Shown: in pieces, positions 1 through 8,617 of the stretch
Numbering within the stretch: position 1 is the first letter of the stretch
Layout of the letters: each line of letters begins with the position of its first letter
From: CAVSRC01 sp963732845
GTDB taxonomy: Bacteria > Pseudomonadota > Alphaproteobacteria > Rhizobiales > Kaistiaceae
DNA length: 64,000 nucleotides
NCBI GenBank assembly: GCA_963732845.1
Contig: CAVTBE010000016.1
Span: 1-64,000 of the forward strand
Direction: 5' to 3'
The notes under the pieces: model-generated
Database searches by the model: none
What the model was told of the DNA's origin: nothing
What the model saw: only the letters and a program-made list of their open reading frames with translations
Program-made: the position numbers and the translations under genes

Positions 1-126
1 TAGCCAAATGTCGCAGTAAGGCTGAGGAGGGAGGGAACCGAAGGAGGAAGCCATTTGTCTTCGTACTAGAGCCAACTCGCCGTCCCCGTCAAGGTGAAGG
101 CAAGGCCGGGTCCATCGCGGCGACCG

Positions 127-357
127 CTATCGTCCATATCGCCCGAGGGGGGAGATAGCCGGTGCCGGCGGCAGCAGGGCGCGCACATCGGTGAAGGGAC
201 AGCGCGGCGCGAAGCGGAAGGTTTCGGCATAACTTTCCGGCGCGTTGCACTGCAGCGCACGGAAGCGGTTCCAGGTCTCGCACGCACTGACGAAGCGCTC
301 CGGCCGCCGCGACTGATGGGCGCGGATCGCAACGCGCTTGGCGTCGAGCCGCGCCAT
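127..357 (-). CDS. small hypothetical protein (76 aa), possibly frameshifted at its 3' end
   Basis: I do not recognise this protein. The frame from the ATG at 357 has strongly G/C-rich third positions, which suggests real coding. It is rich in Arg, Ala and Pro, has three cysteines, and shows no membrane segment or signal peptide. It is divergent from the YgfZ gene at 496. After residue 70 the frame ends quickly in an odd tail (LGRYGR). A run of six G on the plus strand (147-152) sits exactly there, and a one-base change would join the frame to a further coding-like stretch ending at 66. The start is uncertain because no clear Shine-Dalgarno sequence precedes 357; an AAAGG lies about 14 bases upstream. 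Positions 1-65 hold nothing I can assign. Confidence 0.4.
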   Translation of the reverse strand: MARLDAKRVAIRAHQSRRPERFVSACETWNRFRALQCNAPESYAETFRFAPRCPFTDVRALLPPAPAISPLGRYGR

Positions 358-495
358 CCCTGGGGAGCCAAACCTTTCTTGGCTGCTGACCGCTGCTCCC
401 GTTGTTGGCGCGCCGCATCTCCCTTGCCACCTTGCTCCGCCGCGTGCCGCCACCTAGTTAGGCTCGTGAATACGAGCCGGGGCGGAGCATTTCTC

Positions 496-1374
496 ATGAA
501 CGACGGTCGGATTGCGGTCCTGGCGCGCCGGGGCGTGGTGGCGGTCGGCGGGCCCGACGCCGAGAAGTTCCTCAACGATCTGGTGACGGCCGACATCAGC
601 CGAGCCGGCCCCGGACAGGCAGCCTTCGCGGCGCTGCTCACCCCGCAGGGCAAGATCCTGTTCGATTTCATCGTCTTCCGCGACGGCGACCGCTTCCTGT
701 TCGACCTGCCGCGCGCGCTTGCCGCCGACTTCGCCAAGCGGCTCGGCTTCTACCGGCTGCGCGCCAGGGTGACGGTGGACGACGTCTCGGCCGACACGCA
801 GGTTCTGGCCGTCTGGAGGCCTGAGGGCGTGCACCACATCGACGGCGTGGCGGCGCCCGATCCACGGCTGGCCGCGCTCGGTTGGCGGATCGTCGCGCCG
901 GCCGACCAGCCGCCGGTGCTGCACGGCTTTGCCCCGGGAACGAAAGCCGATTACGACGCCCATCGCATCCCGCTCGGCATTCCCGAGGGCGGCGTCGACT
1001 TCACTTTCGGTGATTCCTTTCCGCACGATACCGACATGGACCAGCTCGCCGGCGTCGATTTCGGCAAGGGCTGCTACATCGGCCAGGAGGTGGTCTCGCG
1101 CATGGAGCATCGCGGCACCGCTCGCCGCCGCTTCGTGATCGCGCACGGCACGGGCGCCCTGCCCGCTGCCGGCGCGGTGGTGGCGGCCGGCGGCAAGGCG
1201 GTGGGCACGCTCGGCTCCTCGGCCGGCGCCGATGCGCTGGCGCTGGTGCGGCTCGACCGGGCGAAGGAGGCGATCGACGCCGGCACGCCAATTCTCGCGG
1301 GCGAGGCGGCGCTCACTTTGTCGCTGCCCGGCTGGGCGCGTTTCGGCTGGCCGGCGGGCTCCGAGGGGGACTGA
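496..1374 (+). CDS. ygfZ: YgfZ/GcvT-like folate-binding protein (iron-sulfur cluster maintenance)
   Basis: A 292-aa protein of the YgfZ family, relatives of the GcvT aminomethyltransferase. The family binds tetrahydrofolate and supports a subset of [4Fe-4S] enzymes such as MiaB and lipoate synthase. The family signature KGCYIGQE is at residues 191-198, with the expected cysteine. An N-terminal GcvT-like fold covers about residues 1-190 and a small C-terminal barrel follows. The ATG at 496 is chosen because homologues begin with a short lead into a G-x-D-A-x-x-F-L segment, seen here at 19-26; the frame is open further upstream but that extension looks non-coding. A true gcvT is also present near 52 kb, so this is a paralogue and not the glycine-cleavage enzyme. 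Confidence 0.9.
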   Translation: MNDGRIAVLARRGVVAVGGPDAEKFLNDLVTADISRAGPGQAAFAALLTPQGKILFDFIVFRDGDRFLFDLPRALAADFAKRLGFYRLRARVTVDDVSADTQVLAVWRPEGVHHIDGVAAPDPRLAALGWRIVAPADQPPVLHGFAPGTKADYDAHRIPLGIPEGGVDFTFGDSFPHDTDMDQLAGVDFGKGCYIGQEVVSRMEHRGTARRRFVIAHGTGALPAAGAVVAAGGKAVGTLGSSAGADALALVRLDRAKEAIDAGTPILAGEAALTLSLPGWARFGWPAGSEGD

Positions 1375-1435
1375 CAGAGGCAGCGGGAATCGGCGAAACT
1401 GGGCACCGGCAAAGCTGGTACCCGTTGTGAAATCC

Positions 1436-2047
1436 ATGCCCAAAAAGGACAAGCCCCCTCGCGCCTGGCAGCGGATGCTCTCCGGCCGCAGGCTCGACCT
1501 CATCGATCCCTCGCCGCTCGATATCGAGATCGAGGACATCGCCCATGGCCTGGCGCGCGTTGCCCGCTGGAACGGCCAGACCGTCGGCGCGCACGCCTTC
1601 TCGGTCGCCCAGCACACGCTGGCCGTGGAGGAACTCGCCGGCCTGCTGACACCCGAGATCGGCGCCGTCGGGCGGCTGGCAGCGATGCTCCACGATGCAC
1701 CGGAATATGTGCTGGGCGACCTGATCTCGCCCTTCAAGTCGCTGCTCGGCGGCGATTATCCGGTGGTCGAACAGCGGCTGCTCGCCGCCATCCACCGCCG
1801 CTTCGGCCTGCCAGTGCCGTTGCCTGCGGGGCTCACCGAGAAGATCAAGGCGGCGGACCATGTCTCCGCCTATTTCGAGGCGGTGGCGCTGGCGGGCTTC
1901 GGCGAGGCGGAGGCGGCGCAGATTTTCGGCCGGCCGCGCGGCATCGCGCCCGAACGGCTGGACTGGACGCCGTGGCCCGCGGGCAAGGCCGAGCGGCAGT
2001 TCCTGAAGCGTTTCAAGGTGTTGGTGAAGGCGGCCGACAAGGCGTGA
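1436..2047 (+). CDS. HD-domain phosphohydrolase (YfbR-like)
   Basis: A 203-aa HD-superfamily metal-dependent phosphohydrolase. Visible metal-ligand candidates are H53, H60, the HD pair at 86-87 and D141, in the spacing typical of YfbR/YedJ-like nucleotidases. The family acts on nucleoside monophosphates or related phosphoesters; the substrate here is inferred only. It is followed after 84 bases by a phosphatase-like gene and then by an NrtR-type regulator, so the three may form one functional group. A GTG three codons upstream (1427) is an alternative start. Confidence 0.8.
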   Translation: MPKKDKPPRAWQRMLSGRRLDLIDPSPLDIEIEDIAHGLARVARWNGQTVGAHAFSVAQHTLAVEELAGLLTPEIGAVGRLAAMLHDAPEYVLGDLISPFKSLLGGDYPVVEQRLLAAIHRRFGLPVPLPAGLTEKIKAADHVSAYFEAVALAGFGEAEAAQIFGRPRGIAPERLDWTPWPAGKAERQFLKRFKVLVKAADKA

Positions 2048-2131
2048 GAGACGCGTGAGCGGGATCAATCCCGTGTCACGGGGAAAGGCTATAAACTGCC
2101 GACCCAATCAGTAGAAATGTCAGGATTCTCC

Positions 2132-2647
2132 ATGCCGGCCGTTCATGTCTGCCCCCTCTCCCAGCTTGCCCCTACCGTCGCGGCGTCCGGCGCCAGCCAT
2201 CTGGTCACGCTGATCAATCTGGACACGCCGGTGCCGCGGCCCGACACCATTGCCGCGGAGAACCACCTGCTCATCGGCATCAACGACATCGTCGAGCCGT
2301 CCGATGGACTGGTGCTGGCGAGCGACGACCACGTCAGTGCGCTGATCGACTTCGTCGAGAGCTGGGACCAGACGCGGCCGCTGGTGATCCATTGCTATGC
2401 CGGCATCAGCCGCTCGACCGCTGCCGCCTTCATTGCGCTGTGCGTGGCGCGGCCCGACCGCGACGAGCGGGCGATCGCCCAGGCATTGCGGCAGGCCTCG
2501 CCCATCGCCACGCCGAACGCGCGGCTGGTCGCCATTGCCGACCGCCTGCTCGGCCGCGACGGCCGCATGGTTGCGGCCGTCGATGAGATCGGCCATGGCG
2601 AGATGGCCATGGAGAACGTGCCCTTCGTCCTGGCTCTGGAGGACTGA
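2132..2647 (+). CDS. tyrosine-phosphatase family protein
   Basis: A 171-aa protein with a cysteine-phosphatase P-loop: HCYAGISRS at residues 87-95 gives the CX5R motif with C88 as nucleophile and R94 as phosphate binder. It belongs to a small bacterial dual-specificity/tyrosine phosphatase-like family; the physiological substrate is unknown. I chose the ATG at 2132 because AGGA lies six bases upstream and the N-terminus then begins close to the conserved HVCPLS segment; an in-frame ATG at 2117 is possible. The stop codon directly abuts the start of the next gene, so the two are probably translated together. Confidence 0.78.
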   Translation: MPAVHVCPLSQLAPTVAASGASHLVTLINLDTPVPRPDTIAAENHLLIGINDIVEPSDGLVLASDDHVSALIDFVESWDQTRPLVIHCYAGISRSTAAAFIALCVARPDRDERAIAQALRQASPIATPNARLVAIADRLLGRDGRMVAAVDEIGHGEMAMENVPFVLALED

Positions 2648-3682
2648 TTGGCAACAAAGCCGCAACCGCCGCCGATCGAAATCGGGCTGCATGCGGCAAT
2701 CGTTGCGGTGGCCGATCAGCAGCCGCTGATCCTGGTGGTCTCACCCGGCGGCGGCGAACCGGACAACCTGCCCTTCGGCCCGTTCAACCCGCTCGCCCAC
2801 CGGACCTTCGAGGCGGGCCTGCGCGACTGGGTGGCGGAACAGACGGCGCTCAAGCTCGGCCATGTCGAGCAGCTCTATACGTTCGGCGACCGCGGCCGCC
2901 ACACTCTCCCCGGCGATACCGGCCCGCACCTGGTCTCGGTCGGCTATCTGGCGCTGACCCGCATCAGCGACAGTGCGCCGGAGGAACTGGTGCTGGCCCG
3001 CGCCCACTGGCGGCGCTGGTACGCCTTCTTCCCGTGGGAGGACTGGCGCGAGGGGCGGCCGGCGGTGCTCGACGAGACGATCCTGCCGGCGCTCAACCGG
3101 TGGAGCCGCACGGAGCCGGCCGCGTGGCGGCCGCTGGGGCGGCGCGAGCGGCTGCGCCTGGCCTTCGGCGACGACAACGCCCATTGGGACGAGGAGCGCG
3201 CGCTCGACCGCTACGAGCTGCTTTACGAGGCGGGGCTGGTGGCCGAGGCCGAGCGCGACGGCCGGCCCCCCTTCGACCGCGCGGTGACCCGCGCCACCGG
3301 CGTGCCCATGCGCTTCGACCATCGCCGGATTCTGGCGACGGCGATCTCGCGGCTGCGCGCCAAGCTGAAATACCGCCCGGTGGTCTTCGAGCTGATGGCC
3401 GATGCCTTCACGCTGACCGAGCTGCAGCGCACGGTCGAGGCGATCTCCGGCCGCCACCTGCACAAGCAGAACTTCCGCCGCCTGGTCGAGGGGGCCGCCC
3501 TGGTCGAGCCGACCGGCGAGACCGCCCCCAGAAGCGGGGGCGGCCGGCGGCGCTGTTCCGTTTCCGGCGCGAGATTCTCAAAGAACGCCCGGCGCCGGGC
3601 TTCCGCTTCGGGGTGCGTGCCTGATACGATCCCGCCGGGGCCGCTCCGGCCCTCCGATCGACGAGCCCGGCGGGCCCGTTGA
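2648..3682 (+). CDS. nrtR: NrtR-type NUDIX-like transcriptional regulator, apparently frameshifted near its 3' end
   Basis: NUDIX-like N-terminal domain (about residues 10-160) without an intact NUDIX box, followed by a winged-helix region (about 215-295) ending in LTELQRTVEAISG and KQNFRRL. This is the architecture of NrtR, which senses ADP-ribose and represses NAD biosynthesis genes; nadA-nadB-nadC lie 6-9 kb downstream. The TTG start at 2648 abuts the preceding stop and has GGAGG about six bases upstream. The family normally ends in a conserved G-R-P-A-x-L-F-R-F-R segment. That segment is present here, but one frame over (RGRPAALFRFRREILKERP, ending at 3624). The switch falls at a run of five C at 3525-3529; adding one C restores a 325-aa protein. 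As sequenced, the protein instead reads into an Arg-rich tail to 3682. Confidence 0.72.
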   Translation: MATKPQPPPIEIGLHAAIVAVADQQPLILVVSPGGGEPDNLPFGPFNPLAHRTFEAGLRDWVAEQTALKLGHVEQLYTFGDRGRHTLPGDTGPHLVSVGYLALTRISDSAPEELVLARAHWRRWYAFFPWEDWREGRPAVLDETILPALNRWSRTEPAAWRPLGRRERLRLAFGDDNAHWDEERALDRYELLYEAGLVAEAERDGRPPFDRAVTRATGVPMRFDHRRILATAISRLRAKLKYRPVVFELMADAFTLTELQRTVEAISGRHLHKQNFRRLVEGAALVEPTGETAPRSGGGRRRCSVSGARFSKNARRRASASGCVPDTIPPGPLRPSDRRARRAR

Positions 3683-3764
3683 CCTGCGTCAAGGTCTCCC
3701 TGGCCACCCTGTGGTTTGTGGCGTGCCATAGGCTCAACTCCCACCTCAGACTGCGGGTTTTCTC

Positions 3765-6449
3765 ATGACTAAATGGGTTTATTCCTTCGGCGGCGATAAG
3801 TCGGACGGCAACGCAGAAATGCGCAACCTTCTCGGCGGCAAGGGTGCCAACCTCCACGAGATGTCCAACATCGGCCTGCCAGTGCCTCCCGGCTTCACCG
3901 TTACCACCGAAGTCTGCACATACTTCTACGCAAATAACCGCAAGTATCCGGATGATCTGAAGCAGCAGGTTGACGAAGCCATTGCCAAGATGGGCAAGCT
4001 TGTCGGCCACACCTTCGGCGACGAGAAGGACCCGCTTCTGGTTTCGGTCCGCTCCGGCGCCCGCGCCTCGATGCCCGGCATGATGGACACGGTCCTCAAC
4101 CTCGGCCTCAACGACAAGACCGTTGAAGTGGTTGCCGCCAAGGCCGACAAGCGCTTCGCCTACAATTCCTATCGCCGCTTCATCCAGATGTACGGCCATG
4201 TGGTGCTCGACATCGAAGGCGACCTGTTCGAGGAAAAGCTTGGCGAATACAAGGATAAGCACGGCTACGCCCTCGACACCGACATGAACGGTGACGACTG
4301 GCAGGCGATGTCCAAGACCTTCAAGGCCATCATCCTGAAAGAATTGGGCAAGCCGTTCCCGCAGGATCCCAAGGATCAGCTTTGGGGTGCTATCGGCGCG
4401 GTGTTCGGTTCATGGATGGGCGCGCGCGCGGTTACCTATCGCCGCATTCACGAATTGCCGGGCGACTGGGGCACGGCGGTCAACGTCCAGGCGATGGTGT
4501 TCGGCAACACCGGCGACAATTCGGCGACCGGCGTGGCCTTCACGCGCAACCCGGCGACCGGCGAAAAGGCGCTCTACGGCGAGTTCCTGGTCAATGCCCA
4601 GGGCGAAGACGTGGTGGCCGGCATCCGCACCCCGCAGGACATCACCGAAACCGCGCGCAAGCAGGCCGGCTCCGACCGACCTTCGCTCGAGGCCGTGATG
4701 CCTGAAGCCTTCAAGAAGTTCGCCGGCTATTGCGGCGTTCTCGAGAAGCACTATCGCGACATGCAGGACATGGAGTTCACGATCGAGGACGGCCGGTTGT
4801 GGATGCTGCAGACCCGTAACGGCAAGCGCACCACCAAGGCGGCCCTCAAGATCGCCATCGACATGGCCGACGAAGGGCTGATCAGCCAGGACGAGGCGGT
4901 GCTGCGCATCGAGCCAGGCGGACTCGACCAGCTGCTCCATCCGACCATCGACCCGAAGGCGAAGCGCGACCTAGTCGCCACCGGCCTGCCGGCTTCGCCC
5001 GGCGCGGCCTCCGGCGAATGCGTCTTCAACTCCGACGAAGCGGAAGCGCTCAAGGCGCAGGGCCACAACGTGATCCTGGTGCGCGTCGAGACCAGCCCCG
5101 AGGACATCAACGGCATGCATGCCGCCGAGGGCATTCTGACCGCGCGCGGCGGCATGACCAGCCACGCGGCGGTGGTCGCCCGCGGCATGGGCAAGCCCTG
5201 CGTCTCCGGCGCCGGCGGCATCCGCGTCGACTACAATACCGAAGTGATGACGGCCAGCGGCCGTACCTTCAAGAAGGGCGACATCATCACCATCGACGGC
5301 AGCACCGGTGAAGTGCTTGCCGGCGCCGTGCCGATGCGCCAGCCTGAGATGTCCGGCGATTTTGCGCGGCTGATGGAGTGGGCCGATGGGGCCCGCCGCA
5401 TGAAGGTGCGCGCTAACGCCGAGACGCCGACCGACGCCAAGGCGGCGCGCGGCTTCGGCGCCGAGGGCATCGGCCTGTGCCGGACCGAGCACATGTTCTT
5501 CGATGCCGACCGCATCATCGCGGTGCGCGAGATGATCCTGGCCGATACCCAGGAAGACCGGCGCAAGGCGCTCGCCAAGATCCTGCCCATGCAGAGGGGT
5601 GATTTCGTCGAGATCTTCGAGATCATGAAGGGCCTGCCGGTGACCATCCGCCTGCTCGACCCGCCGCTGCACGAGTTCCTCCCCAAGACCGACGAGGAGA
5701 TCGCCGACGTCGCCAAGGTGATGAATGTCGATCCGGCGAAGCTGCGTGACCGGTCGGTTGCCCTGCACGAGTTCAACCCGATGCTCGGCATGCGCGGCTG
5801 CCGCTTGGCCGTCGCCTATCCGGAGATCGCCGAGATGCAGGCGCGGGCCATCTTCGAGGCTGCCTTCGATGTGGCCGAGAAGTCGGGCGAATCGATCGTG
5901 CCCGAAGTCATGATCCCGCTGGTTGCCACCAAGGCCGAGGTCGATCTGGTCAAGGCCCTCATCGACAAGACCTATGCGGACGTGGCCAAAGAGCGCGGCG
6001 CCGAGCTGAAGTATCAGGTCGGCACGATGATCGAACTGCCGCGCGCGGCCATCGAGGCGGGCAAGATCGCCGAGAGCGCCGAGTTCTTCTCCTTCGGCAC
6101 CAACGACCTGACGCAGACGACGTTCGGCATCTCGCGCGACGATGCCGCCAGCTTCCTGGGGGCCTATCTGTCGGCCAACATCCTGCCCGGCGACCCCTTC
6201 GTGTCGATCGACCAGGACGGCGTCGGTGCACTGGTCGAGATGGCGGCGGAACGCGGCCGGGCGACCCGCAAGACCCTGAAGCTGGGCATCTGCGGCGAGC
6301 ATGGCGGCGATCCGGCTTCGGTCGCCTTCTGCGACAAGGTTGGGCTCGACTACGTGTCCTGCTCGCCCTTCCGGGTGCCGATCGCGCGTCTGGCCGCTGC
6401 CCAGGCGACCATCAAGGCCAAGGGTGCGAAGGTGTCGACCACGGCCTGA
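3765..6449 (+). CDS. ppdK: pyruvate, phosphate dikinase
   Basis: An 894-aa PPDK, the usual length, interconverting pyruvate + ATP + phosphate and PEP + AMP + PPi. The N-terminal ATP-grasp domain begins KWVYSFGGDKSDG with the glycine-rich GGKGANLHEM. The phosphohistidine swivel domain carries GGMTSHAAVVARGMGKPC with the catalytic His near residue 467. The C-terminal PEP-binding TIM barrel ends with GICGEHGGDP and a Cys-containing DYVSCSPFRVP segment. The cytoplasmic enzyme allows gluconeogenic flow from pyruvate. Third-position usage is slightly less GC-biased in the first 250 codons, as expected for a highly expressed gene. It stands alone, with a strong terminator after it. Confidence 0.97.
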   Translation: MTKWVYSFGGDKSDGNAEMRNLLGGKGANLHEMSNIGLPVPPGFTVTTEVCTYFYANNRKYPDDLKQQVDEAIAKMGKLVGHTFGDEKDPLLVSVRSGARASMPGMMDTVLNLGLNDKTVEVVAAKADKRFAYNSYRRFIQMYGHVVLDIEGDLFEEKLGEYKDKHGYALDTDMNGDDWQAMSKTFKAIILKELGKPFPQDPKDQLWGAIGAVFGSWMGARAVTYRRIHELPGDWGTAVNVQAMVFGNTGDNSATGVAFTRNPATGEKALYGEFLVNAQGEDVVAGIRTPQDITETARKQAGSDRPSLEAVMPEAFKKFAGYCGVLEKHYRDMQDMEFTIEDGRLWMLQTRNGKRTTKAALKIAIDMADEGLISQDEAVLRIEPGGLDQLLHPTIDPKAKRDLVATGLPASPGAASGECVFNSDEAEALKAQGHNVILVRVETSPEDINGMHAAEGILTARGGMTSHAAVVARGMGKPCVSGAGGIRVDYNTEVMTASGRTFKKGDIITIDGSTGEVLAGAVPMRQPEMSGDFARLMEWADGARRMKVRANAETPTDAKAARGFGAEGIGLCRTEHMFFDADRIIAVREMILADTQEDRRKALAKILPMQRGDFVEIFEIMKGLPVTIRLLDPPLHEFLPKTDEEIADVAKVMNVDPAKLRDRSVALHEFNPMLGMRGCRLAVAYPEIAEMQARAIFEAAFDVAEKSGESIVPEVMIPLVATKAEVDLVKALIDKTYADVAKERGAELKYQVGTMIELPRAAIEAGKIAESAEFFSFGTNDLTQTTFGISRDDAASFLGAYLSANILPGDPFVSIDQDGVGALVEMAAERGRATRKTLKLGICGEHGGDPASVAFCDKVGLDYVSCSPFRVPIARLAAAQATIKAKGAKVSTTA

Positions 6450-6486
6450 TCCGGGTCACGCAAACACCCTGACTTTTTCGCATTGT

Positions 6487-6532
6487 CGCCCCCTTTGGCG
6501 GGTTTCATCCGCCGGAGGGGGCGATTTTGTTT
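6487..6532 (+). terminator. intrinsic terminator of ppdK
   Basis: An inverted repeat pairs CGCCCCC and GGCGG with CCGCC and GGGGGCG around a short loop, and is followed by ATTTTGTTT. It starts 38 bases after the ppdK stop. Confidence 0.8.
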
Positions 6533-6660
6533 GAAACGCGTTTCCGGCATTAACCGAGTTTCAAGGTTAATCCCCCATCACTGGACGATCCTGGGGTAGC
6601 GCACGTGCCCGCCGACCGGGCGGACTGCGCGGTGTGTCAGTGGCGTGGGTGGAGTAACGC

Positions 6661-7689
6661 GTGGTCGTACGGGGGAGACAGCGTAGGCGTGTTCGCAGGA
6701 AATGGCCTGCCGCTCTCGGCCGCCTCGTCCTTGCCGGCCTGCTGTTGTCGCTGTCGACCCAGAAGCTCGCGCATCAGGATCGCACCGGTCAGACCGGCGA
6801 CGTGTTCGCCGGGGCCGGCCATCGGGCAGCACCGGGAACCGCCGTCGACCCGACCGTCACCGGCTCGATCGTCACCGCCGAACACATCAACCGCATAACC
6901 AAGTCGGACCGCGTCGTCGCCCGGCAGTCGCAGCCGATCACGGCCGGCGTCCTGAAGGCGGCCAGTCTCTTCGCGGCGCCGGAGGACAATCCGGCCCTGC
7001 CGCTCATGGCCTTCATCGTGCCCGAGGCCAAGACCAGCGCGGTGGCGACCGGCAGTCCTGCCGAGAAGGCGACGCCGGTGCCGCCGCCGACATCCGATGC
7101 CAAGGTGAAGCCGACGGAGCTGGCCTATGCCGATGCCGACGCCGGCGAGAAGGCGACCAGCAAGATCTTCGACGCGGTGATGGCCAACAAGGGCCGCGGC
7201 GCGGTGGTGCTCGACCCGAGCATCGACGCCAACCACGCCTGGGTGAACTACGCCCTGCCCGCCAATGTGCGCTCGGCCAGCGAGACCAAGTGCCTGGCGA
7301 CCGCCATCTATTTCGAGGCGCGCGGCGAGCCGGAGCGCGGCCAGATCGCCGTTGCCCAGGTGGTGCTCAACCGCCTGAAGAACCCGGCCTATCCCAATAC
7401 GATCTGCGCGGTGGTCTATCAGAACAAGAACAAGCGCCACGCCTGCCAGTTCTCGTTCGCCTGTGACGGCATTCCCGACCGCATCACCAACCGCACGGCG
7501 TGGACCGCGTCGCAGGCGCTGGCCACCAAGATCCTCAACGACGACCGGACGATGTTCCTCTCCGACGTCGGCGCCGCCACCCACTACCACGCCAATTACG
7601 TGCGGCCGCGCTGGGCGCGGGCGATGAAGAAGGTCGACAAGATCGGCCGCCACATCTTCTACAAGACGCGCGACGGCGGCTGGGGCTGA
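6661..7689 (+). CDS. SleB-type cell wall hydrolase (Hydrolase_2)
   Basis: A 342-aa protein with an N-terminal basic stretch and a hydrophobic segment (about residues 18-32, LGRLVLAGLLLSL) that is a signal anchor or signal peptide. A low-complexity linker of about 160 residues, rich in Ala, Thr and Lys, follows. The C-terminal SleB/CwlJ domain (about 205-335) has the family features AIYFEARGEPERGQIAVAQV and NRLKNPAYPNTIC. Such enzymes act as lytic transglycosylases or amidases on peptidoglycan, here presumably in the periplasm for wall remodelling, since sporulation is not expected in this lineage. The GTG at 6661 is weakly supported by an upstream GGTGGAG. It converges with ppk2, ten bases away. 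Confidence 0.85.
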   Translation: MVVRGRQRRRVRRKWPAALGRLVLAGLLLSLSTQKLAHQDRTGQTGDVFAGAGHRAAPGTAVDPTVTGSIVTAEHINRITKSDRVVARQSQPITAGVLKAASLFAAPEDNPALPLMAFIVPEAKTSAVATGSPAEKATPVPPPTSDAKVKPTELAYADADAGEKATSKIFDAVMANKGRGAVVLDPSIDANHAWVNYALPANVRSASETKCLATAIYFEARGEPERGQIAVAQVVLNRLKNPAYPNTICAVVYQNKNKRHACQFSFACDGIPDRITNRTAWTASQALATKILNDDRTMFLSDVGAATHYHANYVRPRWARAMKKVDKIGRHIFYKTRDGGWG

Positions 7690-7699
7690 GTCCCCCGCC

Positions 7700-8542
7700 C
7701 TATTCCACCCGGCGCACGCCGACCAGCAGGGCGTCGTCGATCTCCAGAATCTTGCGGGCTTCCTCGATGACCTCCGGGTCGAGCGTGACCGGCGACAGGT
7801 CGACGCCGGCCGCCAGCCGCGTGGCGATCACCTTCAGGGCGGCGACACGAGCGAATTTCTTGTTTTCGGCGGGGATGGCGTGCCACGGGGCATAGTCGGT
7901 CGAGGTCTTGCCGAACATCTCGTTGGTGGCTTCCTCGTAATCCGCCCATTTGTTGCGGTTGCGGAAATCCTCGTAAGAGAGCTTCCAGCGCTTGCCGGGA
8001 TCCTGGATGCGGCCACGGAAGCGGCGAAGCTGCTCCTCCGCCGAGATGTGCAGGAAGATCTTGACGACGCGCGTGCCGTGATCGACCAGCGCGCGCTCGA
8101 AATCGTTGATTTCGCGATAGGCGCGCTTCCATTCGCGCTCGCTGGCGAAGCCCTCGATGCGCTCGACCAGCACGCGCCCGTACCAGGAGCGGTCGAAGAC
8201 CGAGATGGCGCCGCGCGGCGGCAGACGCTCGAAGAAGCGCGCCAGATAGTGCCGGTCGAGGTAATACTGGCGGGGCGCGGAGATCGGCCAGACCTTGAAG
8301 CCGCGCGGATCGAGCACCGCCGACATGCAACGGATGGTGCCGCCCTTGCCGGCGGCGTCCCAGCCCTCGAAGACGATCGCCGCCGAGTGGCCGAGCTTGA
8401 GATAGGCCTGCTGGATGGTGCGCAGGTGTTGCTGCACGCGCGCCAGCTGCTTTTCGTAGACCGGCACGGCGAGCGTCTTGGAAAGGTCTACCTTGGAAAG
8501 GTGCGGTGGCTTGTGCTTCTCGGAGCTTGCCGATTTCGACAT
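7700..8542 (-). CDS. ppk2: polyphosphate kinase 2 family protein
   Basis: A 280-aa single-domain PPK2, which phosphorylates nucleotides with polyphosphate or makes polyphosphate from them. The Walker A-like loop GWDAAGKGGT is at residues 60-69, and the lid/Walker B region holds the diagnostic DRSWYGR. I chose the ATG at 8542 with AGAGAA upstream; an in-frame codon 12 residues earlier would add a poorly conserved lead. It lies 75 bases downstream of nadC on the same strand, so it may be read with the NAD operon. Some PPK2 proteins favour ADP or GDP, others AMP; the sequence alone does not decide. Confidence 0.92.
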   Translation of the reverse strand: MSKSASSEKHKPPHLSKVDLSKTLAVPVYEKQLARVQQHLRTIQQAYLKLGHSAAIVFEGWDAAGKGGTIRCMSAVLDPRGFKVWPISAPRQYYLDRHYLARFFERLPPRGAISVFDRSWYGRVLVERIEGFASEREWKRAYREINDFERALVDHGTRVVKIFLHISAEEQLRRFRGRIQDPGKRWKLSYEDFRNRNKWADYEEATNEMFGKTSTDYAPWHAIPAENKKFARVAALKVIATRLAAGVDLSPVTLDPEVIEEARKILEIDDALLVGVRRVE

Positions 8543-8617
8543 TCGTTCTCTGCTGCCTGGCGCGAGGAAAGTCGGCAATAGGTAGCACAGTCGGCGGCGG
8601 GGCCGAAACGGAGCCGG

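Noticed and set aside
2132..3682. The frame switch in nrtR as programmed frameshifting
   Set aside because: No heptameric slip site or downstream structure is visible; a change in a run of five C explains it more simply.
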